Notes: generated by a model not told the origin, from the sequence alone. A DNA stretch of 64,000 bases from Polyangium spumosum (GCF_009649845.1 NZ_WJIE01000007.1:434001-498000); one strand, 5' to 3'; counted from the stretch's first letter, positions 1 to 8,850 are shown. A program made the numbers and translations.

Positions 1-355
1 CCTGCGGCAGATCCGCTTCCGGTTCGGGCAATCGAGCCTGTACCAGACGGTGGATCCGGTGAGCGACGAGCTCTTGCACGAGGTCCGCGACGCCATCCTC
101 GAGCACCCCGAGATCGAGCTCATCGAGATCCAGGGCCACGCCGACGCGATGGGCCCGGACGAGTACAACATGATCCTCTCGCAGAGCCGCGCCGACTCGG
201 TGCGCGCCTGGCTCATCAAGCGCGGCATCCCGCCCGAGAAGCTCGTGGCCAAGGGGTACGGCGCCTCGATGCCGCTCGGCTCGAACGAGTCGAAGGAGGG
301 CCGGCAGCAGAACCGCCGCGTGAACTTCGTCATCATCCGGAAAAAAGAGCCCTGA
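1..355 (+). CDS. OmpA-family C-terminal domain protein (5' end outside window)
   Basis: The reading frame is open from base 2, so only the last ~117 codons are present. The segment is an OmpA/MotB-type peptidoglycan-binding domain: an early 'IRF' strand, then IEIQGHADAMG, then SQSRADSVRAWLIKRGI, then a GYG motif and the closing NRRVNFVII strand. In this family the conserved Asp and Arg hold the diaminopimelate of peptidoglycan, so the protein probably tethers the outer membrane to the wall. The GTG at 50 is inside the domain and is not a real start. What lies N-terminal (barrel, lipobox or repeats) cannot be seen. Confidence 0.9.
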   Translation, partial: LRQIRFRFGQSSLYQTVDPVSDELLHEVRDAILEHPEIELIEIQGHADAMGPDEYNMILSQSRADSVRAWLIKRGIPPEKLVAKGYGASMPLGSNESKEGRQQNRRVNFVIIRKKEP

Positions 356-365
356 CACGGGAGCC

Positions 366-395
366 TTGAACCCGGCGCGAGGGCGGCCCTAGAAT
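366..395 (+). promoter_or_regulatory. Sigma-70-like promoter, leaderless arrangement
   Basis: TTGAAC (366-371), 18-base spacer, TAGAAT (390-395). The ATG of the next gene starts 6 bases after the -10 box, so the predicted transcript begins at or next to the start codon. No ribosome-binding site is visible. Confidence 0.6.
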
Positions 396-401
396 CGGCG
401 C

Positions 402-686
402 ATGCCTGCCCTCGCGCGTCTCTCGGTCGGATCCCTCGCGCTCTTCGTGCTGGTGGGCGTCGTCGGTTGTGACGCGGGCGGGCTCCTGGAGGTCGAGGAC
501 AAGCGGCCCGACCCGCCGGTCGTGGCGCAGGGTCATCCCGCGACGGAGATCGTCGCCGGCGGCACGAAGGTGAGCAACGGCAAGTACAAGCTCATCTACA
601 CGATGGGGCAACCGACGCCCCAGAGCGTGCAGAAGCAGCCGGAGGGCCGCCGGCTGAACGGCGGCATGCCCGGCGTGACGCAGTAG
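402..686 (+). CDS. Small lipoprotein, unknown function
   Basis: This is a 94-residue protein with a hydrophobic N-terminal segment ending in the lipobox VVGC (Cys at about residue 24), so it should be lipidated and sit in the cell envelope. The residue after Cys is Asp, the classic inner-membrane retention signal in enterobacteria; whether that rule holds here is unknown. The mature part is short and polar, with no domain I recognise. The start is fixed by the promoter at 366-395, whose -10 box ends 6 bases upstream of this ATG. It lies alone between the OmpA-domain gene and an oppositely oriented VanZ-like gene. Confidence 0.75.
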   Translation: MPALARLSVGSLALFVLVGVVGCDAGGLLEVEDKRPDPPVVAQGHPATEIVAGGTKVSNGKYKLIYTMGQPTPQSVQKQPEGRRLNGGMPGVTQ

Positions 687-689
687 CCT

Positions 690-1049
690 TCAGACCCGCG
701 GCCGCGCGAGCCAGCCGAAGACGATCACGCCGAGCAAGTTCGCCGCGAGGTCGCCGAGATCGAACGTCCGCGACGACACGAGCGCCTGCGTACACTCCTC
801 GATCGTCGCGGCGAGCCCCACCACGACCGGCCCGGTCGGGAGCCGCAGCCGCGTCACGCGTGCGTCGTTCGTGGCCCTGCGCGCGAGGAACGAGGCTCCG
901 CCGAGCAGCACGAAGTGCAGCACCTTGTCGAGGTACGGCGTGGTCAGGATCGAGAGCGGCAGCCCGCGTGCGTACGCCAGGCCCGAGATGATCCCGAGCA
1001 GGACCACGTACCCTGCGAGGGCGAGCCTCCATGCGCGGACCGAGCTCAT
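690..1049 (-). CDS. VanZ-like small membrane protein
   Basis: A protein of about 119 residues with about four hydrophobic segments. It carries VanZ-family features: a 'DKVLHF' motif at the start of the second helix, a conserved Glu-rich turn (IEECTQAL) and 'DLGDLAANLLGVIVF' before the last helix. In glycopeptide-resistance clusters VanZ lowers teicoplanin sensitivity, but stand-alone chromosomal members like this one usually have no known role. I chose the ATG at 1049, which follows an AGGA sequence; an upstream GTG at 1076 would add nine residues. It ends 3 bases from the stop of the convergent lipoprotein gene. Confidence 0.7.
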   Translation of the reverse strand: MSSVRAWRLALAGYVVLLGIISGLAYARGLPLSILTTPYLDKVLHFVLLGGASFLARRATNDARVTRLRLPTGPVVVGLAATIEECTQALVSSRTFDLGDLAANLLGVIVFGWLARPRV

Positions 1050-1078
1050 CGCGTCGCCATCCTGATCGAGGGCCACAA

Positions 1079-1120
1079 ACGACGAAGGGCGCCGCGTTGT
1101 GTGCGGCGCCCTCGTCGTCC
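1079..1120 (-). terminator. Hairpin terminator downstream of tRNA-Ala
   Basis: Bases 1086-1095 and 1103-1112 form a perfect 10-bp G/C stem around a 7-base loop, flanked by further pairing GACGA/TCGTC. It lies just beyond the 3' end of the tRNA on the minus strand. The following T-tract on that strand is weak (GTTTGT), so termination is likely but not certain. It overlaps the region upstream of the VanZ-like gene. Confidence 0.55.
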
Positions 1121-1130
1121 TTCGTGCCGG

Positions 1131-1203
1131 TGGAGCTGAGGGGAATCGAACCCCTGACCTCCTGACTGCCAGTCAGGCGCTCTCCCAACTGAGCTACAGC
1201 CCC
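1131..1203 (-). tRNA. tRNA-Ala (anticodon GGC)
   Basis: The reverse complement folds as a full cloverleaf. The 7-bp acceptor stem GGGGCTG/CAGCTCC has one G-U pair. The D-arm contains GCTCAGTTGGGAGAGC, the anticodon stem is CCTGA/TCAGG around the loop CTGGCAG, and the T-arm contains GGTTCGATTCC. The anticodon GGC reads GCC/GCU alanine codons. The discriminator is A and the next bases are CCG, so the CCA end is not encoded and must be added after transcription. Confidence 0.97.
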
Positions 1204-1315
1204 GTCGTCTTGGGAGGCGCAGTATCTACAGCGTCCCGCGCCGGTTGTCTCCCCTTTTTTTGGCGATCCCCCCCACAGCCATGCGCTTTTTTGGGGTGGG
1301 GGGGTCCGTCCCCGC

Positions 1316-2485
1316 TCAGAAGCCCATCAACTTCGCGATGTAGTACTTCATCGTCTCGGTCGTCCCGCCGCCGATGCGGAAGAGCCGCTGGTCGCGCCAG
1401 GCGCGGGCGATCTGGAAATCCTCGATGTAGCCCCAGCCGCCGTGGAATTGCAGGCAGGTGTCCATGATGTCGCTCACCACGTCGCCGACGAGCACCTTGG
1501 ACATCGAGATGTATTTCACCGTGTCGAAGCTGACCGGCCCCTTCTTCACGTATCGCTCCTCGTTGTAATGGTCGAGGCACTTGTAAACGAAGGCCTTCGC
1601 CGCCTCGGCGCGCGTGTAGAGGTCGACGAACTTGTGCTGCCAGACCTCGCGCTTGATGATCGGCTTGCCGAACGCCACGCGCTCGCGGCCATAGTTGATC
1701 GTGTGCTCCAGCATGTAGAACGCCCCGGCGAGCGCGCTGACCGAGCCGATCAGCCGCTCGCTCTGGAAGTTCTGCATGAGATACATGAAGCCCATGTTCT
1801 CCTCGCCGAGCAGGTAACGCTTCGGGATGCGCACCTCGTCGAGGAAGAGCTCCGCCGTATCCGAGGACTTGTTGCCGATCTTCTTCAGCTTCTTCGAGAC
1901 GGAGAACCCCTTCGCGCTCGTCGGGACCAGGAAAAACGAGCAGCCGTGCGCCCCTCGATCCGGCGTCGTCTTCGCGAGCAGCGTGATCCAATCGGCGCGC
2001 GTGCCGTTCGTGATGAACGTCTTTTGCCCGCTGATCACGTAGTCGTCGCCGTCCTTGCGCGCCGTCGTCAGGATGCCCGCCACGTCGCTGCCCGCCGCCG
2101 GCTCGCTCACGCCGAGCGAGATCACCTTCTCGCCCGCGAGCACGGGCTTCAGGACCTCCTCGATTTGCGCCGGCGTCCCGAGGTCGCTGATCACCGGCGT
2201 CGCCATGTCGCTCTGCACGAGCAGGCCCATCGTCACGCCGGCCAGGCGCGAGCGCGGCAGCTCCTCGGCCTTCACCGCGCTGAACCAGTAATCGAGGCCC
2301 ATCCCCCCGTGCTCCTCGGGAAAATGGGCGCCCAGGATGCCGAGCTCACCGGCGCGCTTGAACACCCAATTCGGGAAACACTCGTCCGTCTCCCATTCCT
2401 CCGCGTGCGGCGCGAGCTCCTTCTCGGCGAACGCGCGGACGGTCTTCCGGAACTGCTCGTGCTGCTCGGTGAAGGGCAACCACAT
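1316..2485 (-). CDS. Acyl-CoA dehydrogenase
   Basis: This 389-residue flavoprotein of the acyl-CoA dehydrogenase family catalyses alpha,beta-dehydrogenation of an acyl-CoA with electron transfer to ETF. All three fold regions are visible: the helical N-terminal part (AFAEKELAP...), the middle strands with GVSEPAAGSDVAG and the FITNG motif, and the C-terminal helices with QFHGGWGY and RDQRLFRIGGGTTE. Medium-chain enzymes have a catalytic Glu at the position here occupied by Gly (RIGGGTTE), a pattern known from long-chain/isovaleryl types whose base sits elsewhere, so the substrate is open. The ATG at 2485 follows a GGAGA/GAGG stretch and begins exactly at the family N-terminus; the frame stays open far upstream, but that part has no similarity to anything. 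Confidence 0.93.
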   Translation of the reverse strand: MWLPFTEQHEQFRKTVRAFAEKELAPHAEEWETDECFPNWVFKRAGELGILGAHFPEEHGGMGLDYWFSAVKAEELPRSRLAGVTMGLLVQSDMATPVISDLGTPAQIEEVLKPVLAGEKVISLGVSEPAAGSDVAGILTTARKDGDDYVISGQKTFITNGTRADWITLLAKTTPDRGAHGCSFFLVPTSAKGFSVSKKLKKIGNKSSDTAELFLDEVRIPKRYLLGEENMGFMYLMQNFQSERLIGSVSALAGAFYMLEHTINYGRERVAFGKPIIKREVWQHKFVDLYTRAEAAKAFVYKCLDHYNEERYVKKGPVSFDTVKYISMSKVLVGDVVSDIMDTCLQFHGGWGYIEDFQIARAWRDQRLFRIGGGTTETMKYYIAKLMGF

Positions 2486-2665
2486 GGCCTCGGTCTCCTC
2501 GGTATTCGGCGTCCTCGCCCGGGTTTTCCCGGGGTTTCGAGGATGATTCGTACACGAAACATTCGCGGGCGCAAGAGGAAGAAACGTGCGTCTGCTTGCC
2601 GCGCCAGCACGCCGAGGGAACCGCGCGCCCCCGCCCCCAAGCTCTGCTAGCCTCGGTCCCCCCGG

Positions 2666-3682
2666 ATGCGGTTCCTCCTCCTCTCGCGCAACGCCAATCT
2701 CTACTCGACCAGCCGGATCGTCCTGGCCGCCCGCGCGCGTGGCCACGAGATCACGGTCATCGACCCGCTCGACCTGCAGATCGTCGTCTCCAAGGGCCGG
2801 TCGAGCCTCCTGCACGACGGCAACCCCGTGCCGCGCTTCGACCTCGTGATCCCCCGCATCGGCGCGAGCATCACGAACTACGGCCTCGCCGTGGTGCGCC
2901 AGTTCGACCTCATGGGCGTGCCCGTGCTCAATAGCGCGGTCGCAATCGCCCGCAGCCGCGACAAGCTGCGCGCCCTCCAGCTCCTGAACCGCAAGAATAT
3001 CGACGTCCCCGCGACGATTTGCGCCCGCAGCCCGGCCGGCGTCGATTCGGCCCTCGCCCTCGTCGGTTGCCCCGCCATCGTCAAGCTCCAGCAGGGCACG
3101 CAGGGCATCGGCACCATGATCGCCGAGACCCCCCAGGCCGTTCACTCCCTCCTCGAGACGCTCTGGGCCATGGGCCAGGACATCGTCCTGCAGGAGTACG
3201 TCCGCGAGTCGAAGGGCCGCGACATCCGCATCATCGTGGTCGGCGGCAAGGTCGTCGCCGCGATGCGCCGGGTCGCCAAGAAGGGCGAGTTCCGCTCGAA
3301 CCTGCACCGCGGCGGCAAGGGCGACAAGGTCAAGCTCACGCCCGCCTACCGCAACGCCGCCATCCGCGCGGTCAAGGTGATGGGCCTCGAGGTCGCCGGC
3401 GTCGACATGCTCGAGTCCAAGAAGAAGCCGAAGATCCTCGAGATCAACAGCTCCCCCGGCCTCGAGGGGGTCGAGCGCGCGAGCGGGATCGACGTGGCCT
3501 CGGCCGTCATCGAGCACGCCGAGAAGTACGCCGCGACGCACGGGCGCATCTCGCAGCGCGAGGTCGACCTGCGTATCACGAGCGTCATCCACGACGAACG
3601 CACGCCGCCCCGGCGCATGCCGCCCATCCCCGCCCGCATGAACGGCCGCCTCAACGGGCGCGTCCGCGGAGCGCCGCCGTGA
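2666..3682 (+). CDS. rimK: RimK-type ATP-grasp ligase (ribosomal protein S6 glutamate ligase family)
   Basis: This 338-residue protein aligns along its length with E. coli RimK, which adds glutamates to the C-terminus of ribosomal protein S6. Visible signatures are the N-terminal LLSRNANLYST, VIPRIGASITNYG, ARSRDKLRALQLL, the ATP-grasp loop KLQQGTQGIG, FRSNLHRGG, and the metal/ATP site EINSSPGLEGVE. It is about 40 residues longer than the E. coli protein; the extra tail is basic and Arg/Pro-rich. Its stop codon overlaps the GTG start of the following enoyl-CoA hydratase gene, so the two are translationally coupled although no functional link is obvious. S6 modification is inferred from homology; related enzymes use other acceptors. 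Confidence 0.9.
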   Translation: MRFLLLSRNANLYSTSRIVLAARARGHEITVIDPLDLQIVVSKGRSSLLHDGNPVPRFDLVIPRIGASITNYGLAVVRQFDLMGVPVLNSAVAIARSRDKLRALQLLNRKNIDVPATICARSPAGVDSALALVGCPAIVKLQQGTQGIGTMIAETPQAVHSLLETLWAMGQDIVLQEYVRESKGRDIRIIVVGGKVVAAMRRVAKKGEFRSNLHRGGKGDKVKLTPAYRNAAIRAVKVMGLEVAGVDMLESKKKPKILEINSSPGLEGVERASGIDVASAVIEHAEKYAATHGRISQREVDLRITSVIHDERTPPRRMPPIPARMNGRLNGRVRGAPP

Positions 3683-4437
3683 GCCTGCGCATCGAGCCCA
3701 CGGGCGACGCGCTCGTCCTCTCGATCGACCGGCCGAAGACGCGTAACGCCCTCGACCGTGACCTCACGCGCCGCATCGCCGAGGCCGTCCGCGTCGCCGA
3801 GGCCGACCCCGCGGTCCGCGGCGTCGTGCTCACCGCGACGGGCGAGGAGACCTTCGTCTCGGGCGGGGACCTCCACGAGATCGGCCGCGCCGTGCGGGAG
3901 CAGGCGGGCCCCGCGGGGGTGCTCGACATGTACGAGGACCTCGCGGCGCTCGAGTCGAGCGAGCTGCCCGTGATCGCGGCCGTGCAAGGCGACGTCTACG
4001 GCGGCGGCTGCGAGCTCTTGCTCCTCTGCGACATGGTGATCGTCGAGGCCCACGTCTCGCTCGCGTTCCGGCACGCCCGCATGGGCCTGTCGCCGGCCTG
4101 GGGTGGGCTCACGCGGCTCGTCGAGCGCGTGGGGCCGATCGAGGCGCCGCGGCTCCTCTTCTCGGCCGAGAAGATCAGCGCCGAGGAGGCCGCGCGGATC
4201 GGGCTCGTGAACGAGGTCGTGCCCCGGGGACAGGCGCGCGAGCGGGCGCTCGGGCGTATCGGTCGTATCGCGGACGGCGCCCGCGCGGTGGTGGCGGCGC
4301 AGAAGCGCGCGCTCACGGCCGTACGCAAGGCCATGCGGGGCGACGCGATCGAGCGCGAGCGGGCGATCTTCGCCGAGGTCTGGGGCGGCCCGGCGCATCA
4401 GGCGGCGCTCGACGCCTTCTTCAAGCGGCGGGGCTGA
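3679..4437 (+). CDS. Enoyl-CoA hydratase/isomerase family protein
   Basis: 252 residues of the crotonase fold, which handles acyl-CoA thioesters. The N-terminal RPKTRNALD segment, the first oxyanion-hole region (VSGGDLHEIG) and the second (VYGGGCELLLLCDMVI) are present, followed by FRHARMGLSPAWGG. The start is a GTG (3679) overlapping the rimK stop; the open frame upstream is merely antisense-like and Arg/Pro-rich. The usual catalytic Glu of hydratases is not clear in the MGLSPAWGG stretch, so isomerase or another crotonase activity is possible. The gene ends 3 bases from a convergent lipoprotein gene. Confidence 0.88.
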   Translation: MSLRIEPTGDALVLSIDRPKTRNALDRDLTRRIAEAVRVAEADPAVRGVVLTATGEETFVSGGDLHEIGRAVREQAGPAGVLDMYEDLAALESSELPVIAAVQGDVYGGGCELLLLCDMVIVEAHVSLAFRHARMGLSPAWGGLTRLVERVGPIEAPRLLFSAEKISAEEAARIGLVNEVVPRGQARERALGRIGRIADGARAVVAAQKRALTAVRKAMRGDAIERERAIFAEVWGGPAHQAALDAFFKRRG

Positions 4438-4440
4438 TCT

Positions 4441-6231
4441 TCACGGGACGAACAACCAGGCCTGGTTCCCGCTCATCCGCACGCGCCAGCGCTTCGACGC
4501 GGGATCCCAGTCGAACGACGCCACCTGCCCGCTCGACCCGACCGAGCCCACCTTGCGCGCGCCGCGTGGGCTCGCCGTGATCTCGTAGACGTCGCCTCCG
4601 GGGTCGATGTACCCGTGCGTCGTCCCGTCCTTCTTCGCGTACTTCCCGCCGGCCTGCGCCGGCGTGTCGATCGGCGCCTCGAGCGCGCCGCCCGGCGGCA
4701 GATACACGAGCCGCAGCTTGCCGTCCTTCGAGGTCGTGATGCCGCGTGTCCCGTCGGCGAAGGGCAGGATCGAGCCCACGCCGTCGCCTTGCAGATCCCC
4801 GACGATCGACGTCTCCACGTCCGCCGCGGGCGCGCCGTGCTTCGCGCGATGGACCACGCACGCGCCGGCGTCACACGGCACGTACACCGTGTCCGCGTCG
4901 AGCGCGCTCGCCCCGAGCGTGGAGACCGCGGCGTAGTCGGTCGATCGGAGCGCCTCGCCCGTGCGCGGATCCCAGCGGAAGAGCGTGCGTTGCGGCGCGA
5001 TGACCACGTCGCCCGAGGGCAGGAGCGTGATGCGGATCTTGAACGAACCCACGCTGCCCACGAGCGGCCCGAACTCGGGCCCGAGCCGCCCGTCAAGCGC
5101 CACCGCGCGCACCCGCAGGTCGTCCACGGCCACGTACGCCGCCCGGTCCCCCGCGGTTTGTCCCGCGCAGCAGGCGATCTCCACGACGTTGCCGCCGAGC
5201 TCGATCGGCGCGCGGATCGTCGGCGATCCGCGCAGGTCGTCGACGCGCCAGAGCATGTTGTCGTCGCCGCCGCCGAGCAGCGTCTTCGTGAGGGGATCGT
5301 AGGCGACGGCCTGCTGATCACGCATCGCGAAGAACGACCGACCGCGGCGAAAGCCCTCGACGAGGGGCTCCGAGCTGAAGACCTTCCGGCCCTTCACCAC
5401 GTCGGCGATCGCGAACTCGTCGTCGTCGCCCGCGTACGCGATCTCGTCGGGCCGATCGGGCATGGAGAAGACGTCGTTCACGTCGTCGTCCGTGTCGAAC
5501 TCGGTCGCCTTGCCCGTGGCCACGTCGATCAGCGTCACGTCGTCGCTCTCCGAGCCGGACACCACGCGCTTGCCGTCCGCGGAGAACCGGATCCGCACGG
5601 GCACGTCAATCGTCGTCGCGGCGAGCTGCTTCAGGCTCGGGTACTCGACGACACGCACGTAGCCGCTGGAGAGCGCATACGCGAACCGCGACCCGTCCGG
5701 CGGCGCGGTGACGTCGATGACGGGCCCGGCGACGAGGCGCGAGCTCTTGGCGAGTGTCTTCGTGTCGTGCAGCCAGATCCCCGTCGCGCCGGCCACCACG
5801 AACGCGGAGCCGTCCCCGACCGCCGCGGCGGCCTCGGCCGTGTGTGGCACGAAGACCGTCTTGCCGAACCGCGTTTGCAGCGCGCCGCGGATCGGCAGCC
5901 GCGGGTCGAGCCTCAGGCTCGGCTTCGTCCCCGTCCCGTGGACGGGCGCGCGTTCGGCCTGCCCCTCCTCGGGCGTGAGTGGCCCGCTCGGCGCGGCCAC
6001 CCCTCCGCCCACCCCGAGCCCGCCGAACCCCCCGAACCCCGGCGGCCCGGGCGGCGGCGACGATCCGGGCCCTGGCAGGCTCTTCATCAGCGACGTGCAC
6101 AGGCCCATCGGGCAGCCGCAGCACCCCGACGCGCCGAGCACGAGGGGAAAGAGGCACGCGGCCGTGACACGCGCGAGGACACCAAAGGCAGAGGTACGCA
6201 CCGGCCCATGAAAGCGAAAGGCCGGGCGCAT
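4441..6231 (-). CDS. Beta-propeller (WD40/YVTN-like) lipoprotein
   Basis: A 596-residue protein with a signal sequence and lipobox GASGC near residue 36, followed by a Gly/Pro-rich linker. The remainder is built of repeating four-strand units of the beta-propeller type (for example IRFSADGKRVVSGSESDDV and IDVATGKATEF, and later LFRWDPRTGEALRS). No catalytic residues are visible; such proteins usually serve as envelope scaffolds. Poly-Asp patches such as DTDDDVND and AGDDDEF may bind calcium. It lies alone on the minus strand between convergent and divergent neighbours. Confidence 0.75.
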   Translation of the reverse strand: MRPAFRFHGPVRTSAFGVLARVTAACLFPLVLGASGCCGCPMGLCTSLMKSLPGPGSSPPPGPPGFGGFGGLGVGGGVAAPSGPLTPEEGQAERAPVHGTGTKPSLRLDPRLPIRGALQTRFGKTVFVPHTAEAAAAVGDGSAFVVAGATGIWLHDTKTLAKSSRLVAGPVIDVTAPPDGSRFAYALSSGYVRVVEYPSLKQLAATTIDVPVRIRFSADGKRVVSGSESDDVTLIDVATGKATEFDTDDDVNDVFSMPDRPDEIAYAGDDDEFAIADVVKGRKVFSSEPLVEGFRRGRSFFAMRDQQAVAYDPLTKTLLGGGDDNMLWRVDDLRGSPTIRAPIELGGNVVEIACCAGQTAGDRAAYVAVDDLRVRAVALDGRLGPEFGPLVGSVGSFKIRITLLPSGDVVIAPQRTLFRWDPRTGEALRSTDYAAVSTLGASALDADTVYVPCDAGACVVHRAKHGAPAADVETSIVGDLQGDGVGSILPFADGTRGITTSKDGKLRLVYLPPGGALEAPIDTPAQAGGKYAKKDGTTHGYIDPGGDVYEITASPRGARKVGSVGSSGQVASFDWDPASKRWRVRMSGNQAWLFVP

Positions 6232-6388
6232 GGGAAGGGGGCGCGACGCGAACCAGCGCGCCAGGTCACCGATCCTGCATCAAAATGACGACCGCCCTGT
6301 CAACGTGATGACGTCGCGAACAATTCAAATTGCAGGATTGCAATGTGGCGACATGCGGTGATACGCACGGAGGATGGTGGGAGGGGAC

Positions 6389-7525
6389 ATGCTCCAATCG
6401 TTTCTCGACGCGTGCCCGGGGATCTATTTCGTGACGAGCCCGGAGGGCGTCATCCGGAGGGCGAACAGGGAGGCAACCCGCGCCTTCGGTGATGCCTGCG
6501 CCGAGGGCCTTTCCCTCCTCTCGAACGTCCACCCCGACGATCGCGGGGAATTCGAGGCGCTCTGGGCGCGCCTGCCGGAGGACGGCGAGGCCGAACGCGT
6601 GGTCACCCGCCTGCGCGCCGCGGATGGGCAATACCAGGCCTATTCCTTCAGCGCGCGCCGCGTGAAGGAGGGCCCCGAGGTCCACGCCGTCCTCCTCCCC
6701 GCCCCGGCGGCCCCGCCTCCCCGCGAAAACGACCCGGAGAAGATGCTACGCGTGATCCTCGATCACCTCGAGCTCGCGCTCACCGTCGTGGATCGGGACG
6801 GCGTCGTCACCTTCAATGACGGCAAGGCCCTGATCACGAGTGGCCTCGGCCCGAACGTCAACCTCGGCAAGAACCTCGCCGAGACCTACGCGCACGATCC
6901 CGTGATCAAGGGGGGCACCCTCGGCGCCCTTCGCGGCGAGGACAAATATTACGTCGTCGAGGCGCACGGCATCCTCTGGGAAAACTGGTTTTGCCCGGCC
7001 AGGGACGAAAAAGGCGAGGTCATCGGCGCCATCTGCGTATCCCTCGACAAGAGCGCGGCGAAGCGGCAGATGCAGGAATTGCAACACAAGCTCGACCTCA
7101 TCGAGCGGCAGCAGGAGGTCATCCGTGACCTGGAGACGCCCATCATGGAGATCTGGGAGCGCGTGGTCACGCTCCCGATGGTGGGGGTCGTCGACAGCGA
7201 GCGCGCCGCGCGGGTGATGGACGACCTGCTCGGGGCGGTCTCGCGGCTCAACGCGCGTTATGCGATCATCGACCTCACGGGCGTCGATATGGTGGACTCG
7301 GCGACGGCGGCGCACCTGCTCTCCCTCGTGGCCGCCATCCGCCTTCTCGGCGCCGAGGGCATCATCACCGGCATTCGCCCCACCGTGGCGCAGACCGTCG
7401 TCAGCCTGGGCCTCGACCTATCGCAGATGATCACCTGCTCGAACCTGCGGGAGGGCCTGCGGCTGTGTATGCGGCGCATGAACGCCCAGGCGACGGCGGG
7501 CGCCCACGCCGGCGCGCGCCTCTAG
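6389..7525 (+). CDS. RsbR-like PAS-STAS regulator (both phospho-acceptor sites kept)
   Basis: A 378-residue cytoplasmic sensor with two PAS-like segments (about 5-110 and 118-225), a short coiled coil (about 225-255) and a C-terminal STAS domain. The STAS part closely follows RsbR of stressosomes: TLPMVGVVDSERA, then IIDLTGVDMVDS, then ITGIRPTVAQT and GLDLSQMIT. The Ser in 'VDS' (residue 304) and Thr in 'AQT' (residue 336) match the two residues phosphorylated by RsbT in Bacillus RsbR. I chose the ATG at 6389, preceded by GGAGGGG; the ATG at 6374 has its purine run directly abutting it. No RsbT/RsbS partner is in the window. A paralogue is at 25294. Confidence 0.85.
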   Translation: MLQSFLDACPGIYFVTSPEGVIRRANREATRAFGDACAEGLSLLSNVHPDDRGEFEALWARLPEDGEAERVVTRLRAADGQYQAYSFSARRVKEGPEVHAVLLPAPAAPPPRENDPEKMLRVILDHLELALTVVDRDGVVTFNDGKALITSGLGPNVNLGKNLAETYAHDPVIKGGTLGALRGEDKYYVVEAHGILWENWFCPARDEKGEVIGAICVSLDKSAAKRQMQELQHKLDLIERQQEVIRDLETPIMEIWERVVTLPMVGVVDSERAARVMDDLLGAVSRLNARYAIIDLTGVDMVDSATAAHLLSLVAAIRLLGAEGIITGIRPTVAQTVVSLGLDLSQMITCSNLREGLRLCMRRMNAQATAGAHAGARL

Positions 7526-7553
7526 GATTGCTCAGGGAACGAGCGTGATTCGC

Positions 7554-8792
7554 TCATTCGGCGTGCGGGCCGAGGACGTGGCGCGGCTCGTGTACGAGCT
7601 TGACATCCATCGCGCCGGAGCCGTCGTTGACGGGCGTCGGCAAACCGCCGCCGTCGCCGAGGTATCCGGAGATTCCGGCACACGCGATCGCGCCGCTCTC
7701 GAGCCGCGCGCACAGGCGCCCGCTGCCGCTCGCGATCTCGATCGGCTTGCCGGCGAACGACAGCGGCTCGCCGCCGAGCACATCACGGAACTTTCCCGCG
7801 CAAGTCACGCGGTCCGCGCCGTCGACCGCGCAGACGAATCCGTCTCCGATCGCGACGTCGCGCGCGCGCTCGAACGGCATCGTCACAGCACCATCGTCGA
7901 AACCGGCGCCCCAGCAATACGTGTCGCCCGCGCGCGTGATCGCGCACGCCGTCGCGCCGTTCGATTCGAGGTGGACGACGTCGTCGAAGGCCCCCACGCG
8001 GTGCAGAGCGCCGTCGTCCTGCTCCTTGCCGTGCGCCACGCCGAGCACGCCATGATAATTGGCGCCCCAGCACCACACCGCGCCTGCTGCATCGGTCGCG
8101 CACGAGAACCCGGCGCCGGCCGTCAGCAGCGTTGCTCCACGAATCGGCACCTTGCTCCGCGCGTATTCGCTGCCCGCACCCGCCGGCGCCCGCTTTGCCT
8201 CGCGACCGCCGACGTCCCCGAGCACCGGCGGCAGGCCGTGCAAAAACACGGGGGCCACGCAGACGACCTCACCACGAACGATGGCGCAGACGTGGTAGTC
8301 GCCGACCGCGATTCGTGAAGCGCCCGCGAGCGCCGCGACCTCTCCGCTCCCGCAGGGCTTCTCGCACAGCGCGGTGAAGATCCCTTCCGTGCAGCGGACG
8401 GTGCCTTGCGAGAGCGTGCACGTACCCTCCATCGAGGTCGCGACCTGGTCTCCGCGTTCGAACGGGAGCTCGACGGCCAGCGCCGCGTGCTTGCTCTCGC
8501 AGAGATTCATCCGACCGCGCTTCTCGTCGCGCCCCCAGCACGCCACGCGACCGCCGTCGAGGAGCGCGCACGTGTGGAGCTCGCTCGCGACGAGAGCCGT
8601 GGCCTTCGCCGACCGATCGGCGAGCGGCGCCGCGCAGCCGAGCGGCGGCACGCCGGTGAGCGCCGGAGGCGGCGGCAACGAGGGCGCAGGAGCCGCCGGA
8701 CGCTCGGACGCGCCCCCGCATCCGGCGAATGCCATGAGAACGAAGGCGACGGCCGAACCGGAGCGAGCGAACGGGACGGTGGCGGACGGCAT
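7554..8792 (-). CDS. RCC1-repeat-like lipoprotein
   Basis: 412 residues with signal peptide and lipobox FAGC (about residue 24). The mature protein consists of repeated RCC1/BLIP-II-type blades, recognisable by 'HTCALLDGGRVACWGRD', 'FSCATDAAGAVWCWGANY' and 'TACAITRAGDTYCWG'. Each carries paired Cys residues flanking a Trp-Gly, typical of myxobacterial secreted RCC1 proteins. A seven-bladed propeller on the cell surface is likely; the ligand is unknown. The start at 8792 gives a proper signal peptide and has a promoter 9 bases upstream; the frame continues upstream without signal-like sequence. Confidence 0.82.
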   Translation of the reverse strand: MPSATVPFARSGSAVAFVLMAFAGCGGASERPAAPAPSLPPPPALTGVPPLGCAAPLADRSAKATALVASELHTCALLDGGRVACWGRDEKRGRMNLCESKHAALAVELPFERGDQVATSMEGTCTLSQGTVRCTEGIFTALCEKPCGSGEVAALAGASRIAVGDYHVCAIVRGEVVCVAPVFLHGLPPVLGDVGGREAKRAPAGAGSEYARSKVPIRGATLLTAGAGFSCATDAAGAVWCWGANYHGVLGVAHGKEQDDGALHRVGAFDDVVHLESNGATACAITRAGDTYCWGAGFDDGAVTMPFERARDVAIGDGFVCAVDGADRVTCAGKFRDVLGGEPLSFAGKPIEIASGSGRLCARLESGAIACAGISGYLGDGGGLPTPVNDGSGAMDVKLVHEPRHVLGPHAE

Positions 8793-8801
8793 GGGCGCGG
8801 G

Positions 8802-8829
8802 AGGGTAGCGAGCAGGAAGAACGATGCAA
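8802..8829 (-). promoter_or_regulatory. Promoter of RCC1-like lipoprotein gene, near-leaderless
   Basis: On the minus strand: TTGCAT (8829-8824), 16-base spacer, TACCCT (8807-8802), then 9 bases to the ATG at 8792. No ribosome-binding site is visible between. Confidence 0.5.
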
Positions 8830-8850
8830 GGCCGCCCGCCGTCGAGCGCG

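Noticed and set aside
1268-1304. C7/G7 hairpin between tRNA-Ala and the acyl-CoA dehydrogenase gene as an intrinsic terminator
   Set aside because: The stem is 9 bp, but on the minus strand it is followed by A's rather than T's and the loop is long; an attenuator or simple G-tract cannot be told apart.
2486-3592. Open frame extending the acyl-CoA dehydrogenase by ~370 residues upstream on the minus strand
   Set aside because: It is antisense to rimK, is dominated by Asp/Ala/Gly/Leu typical of shadow frames in GC-rich DNA, and the family N-terminus begins exactly at the ATG at 2485.
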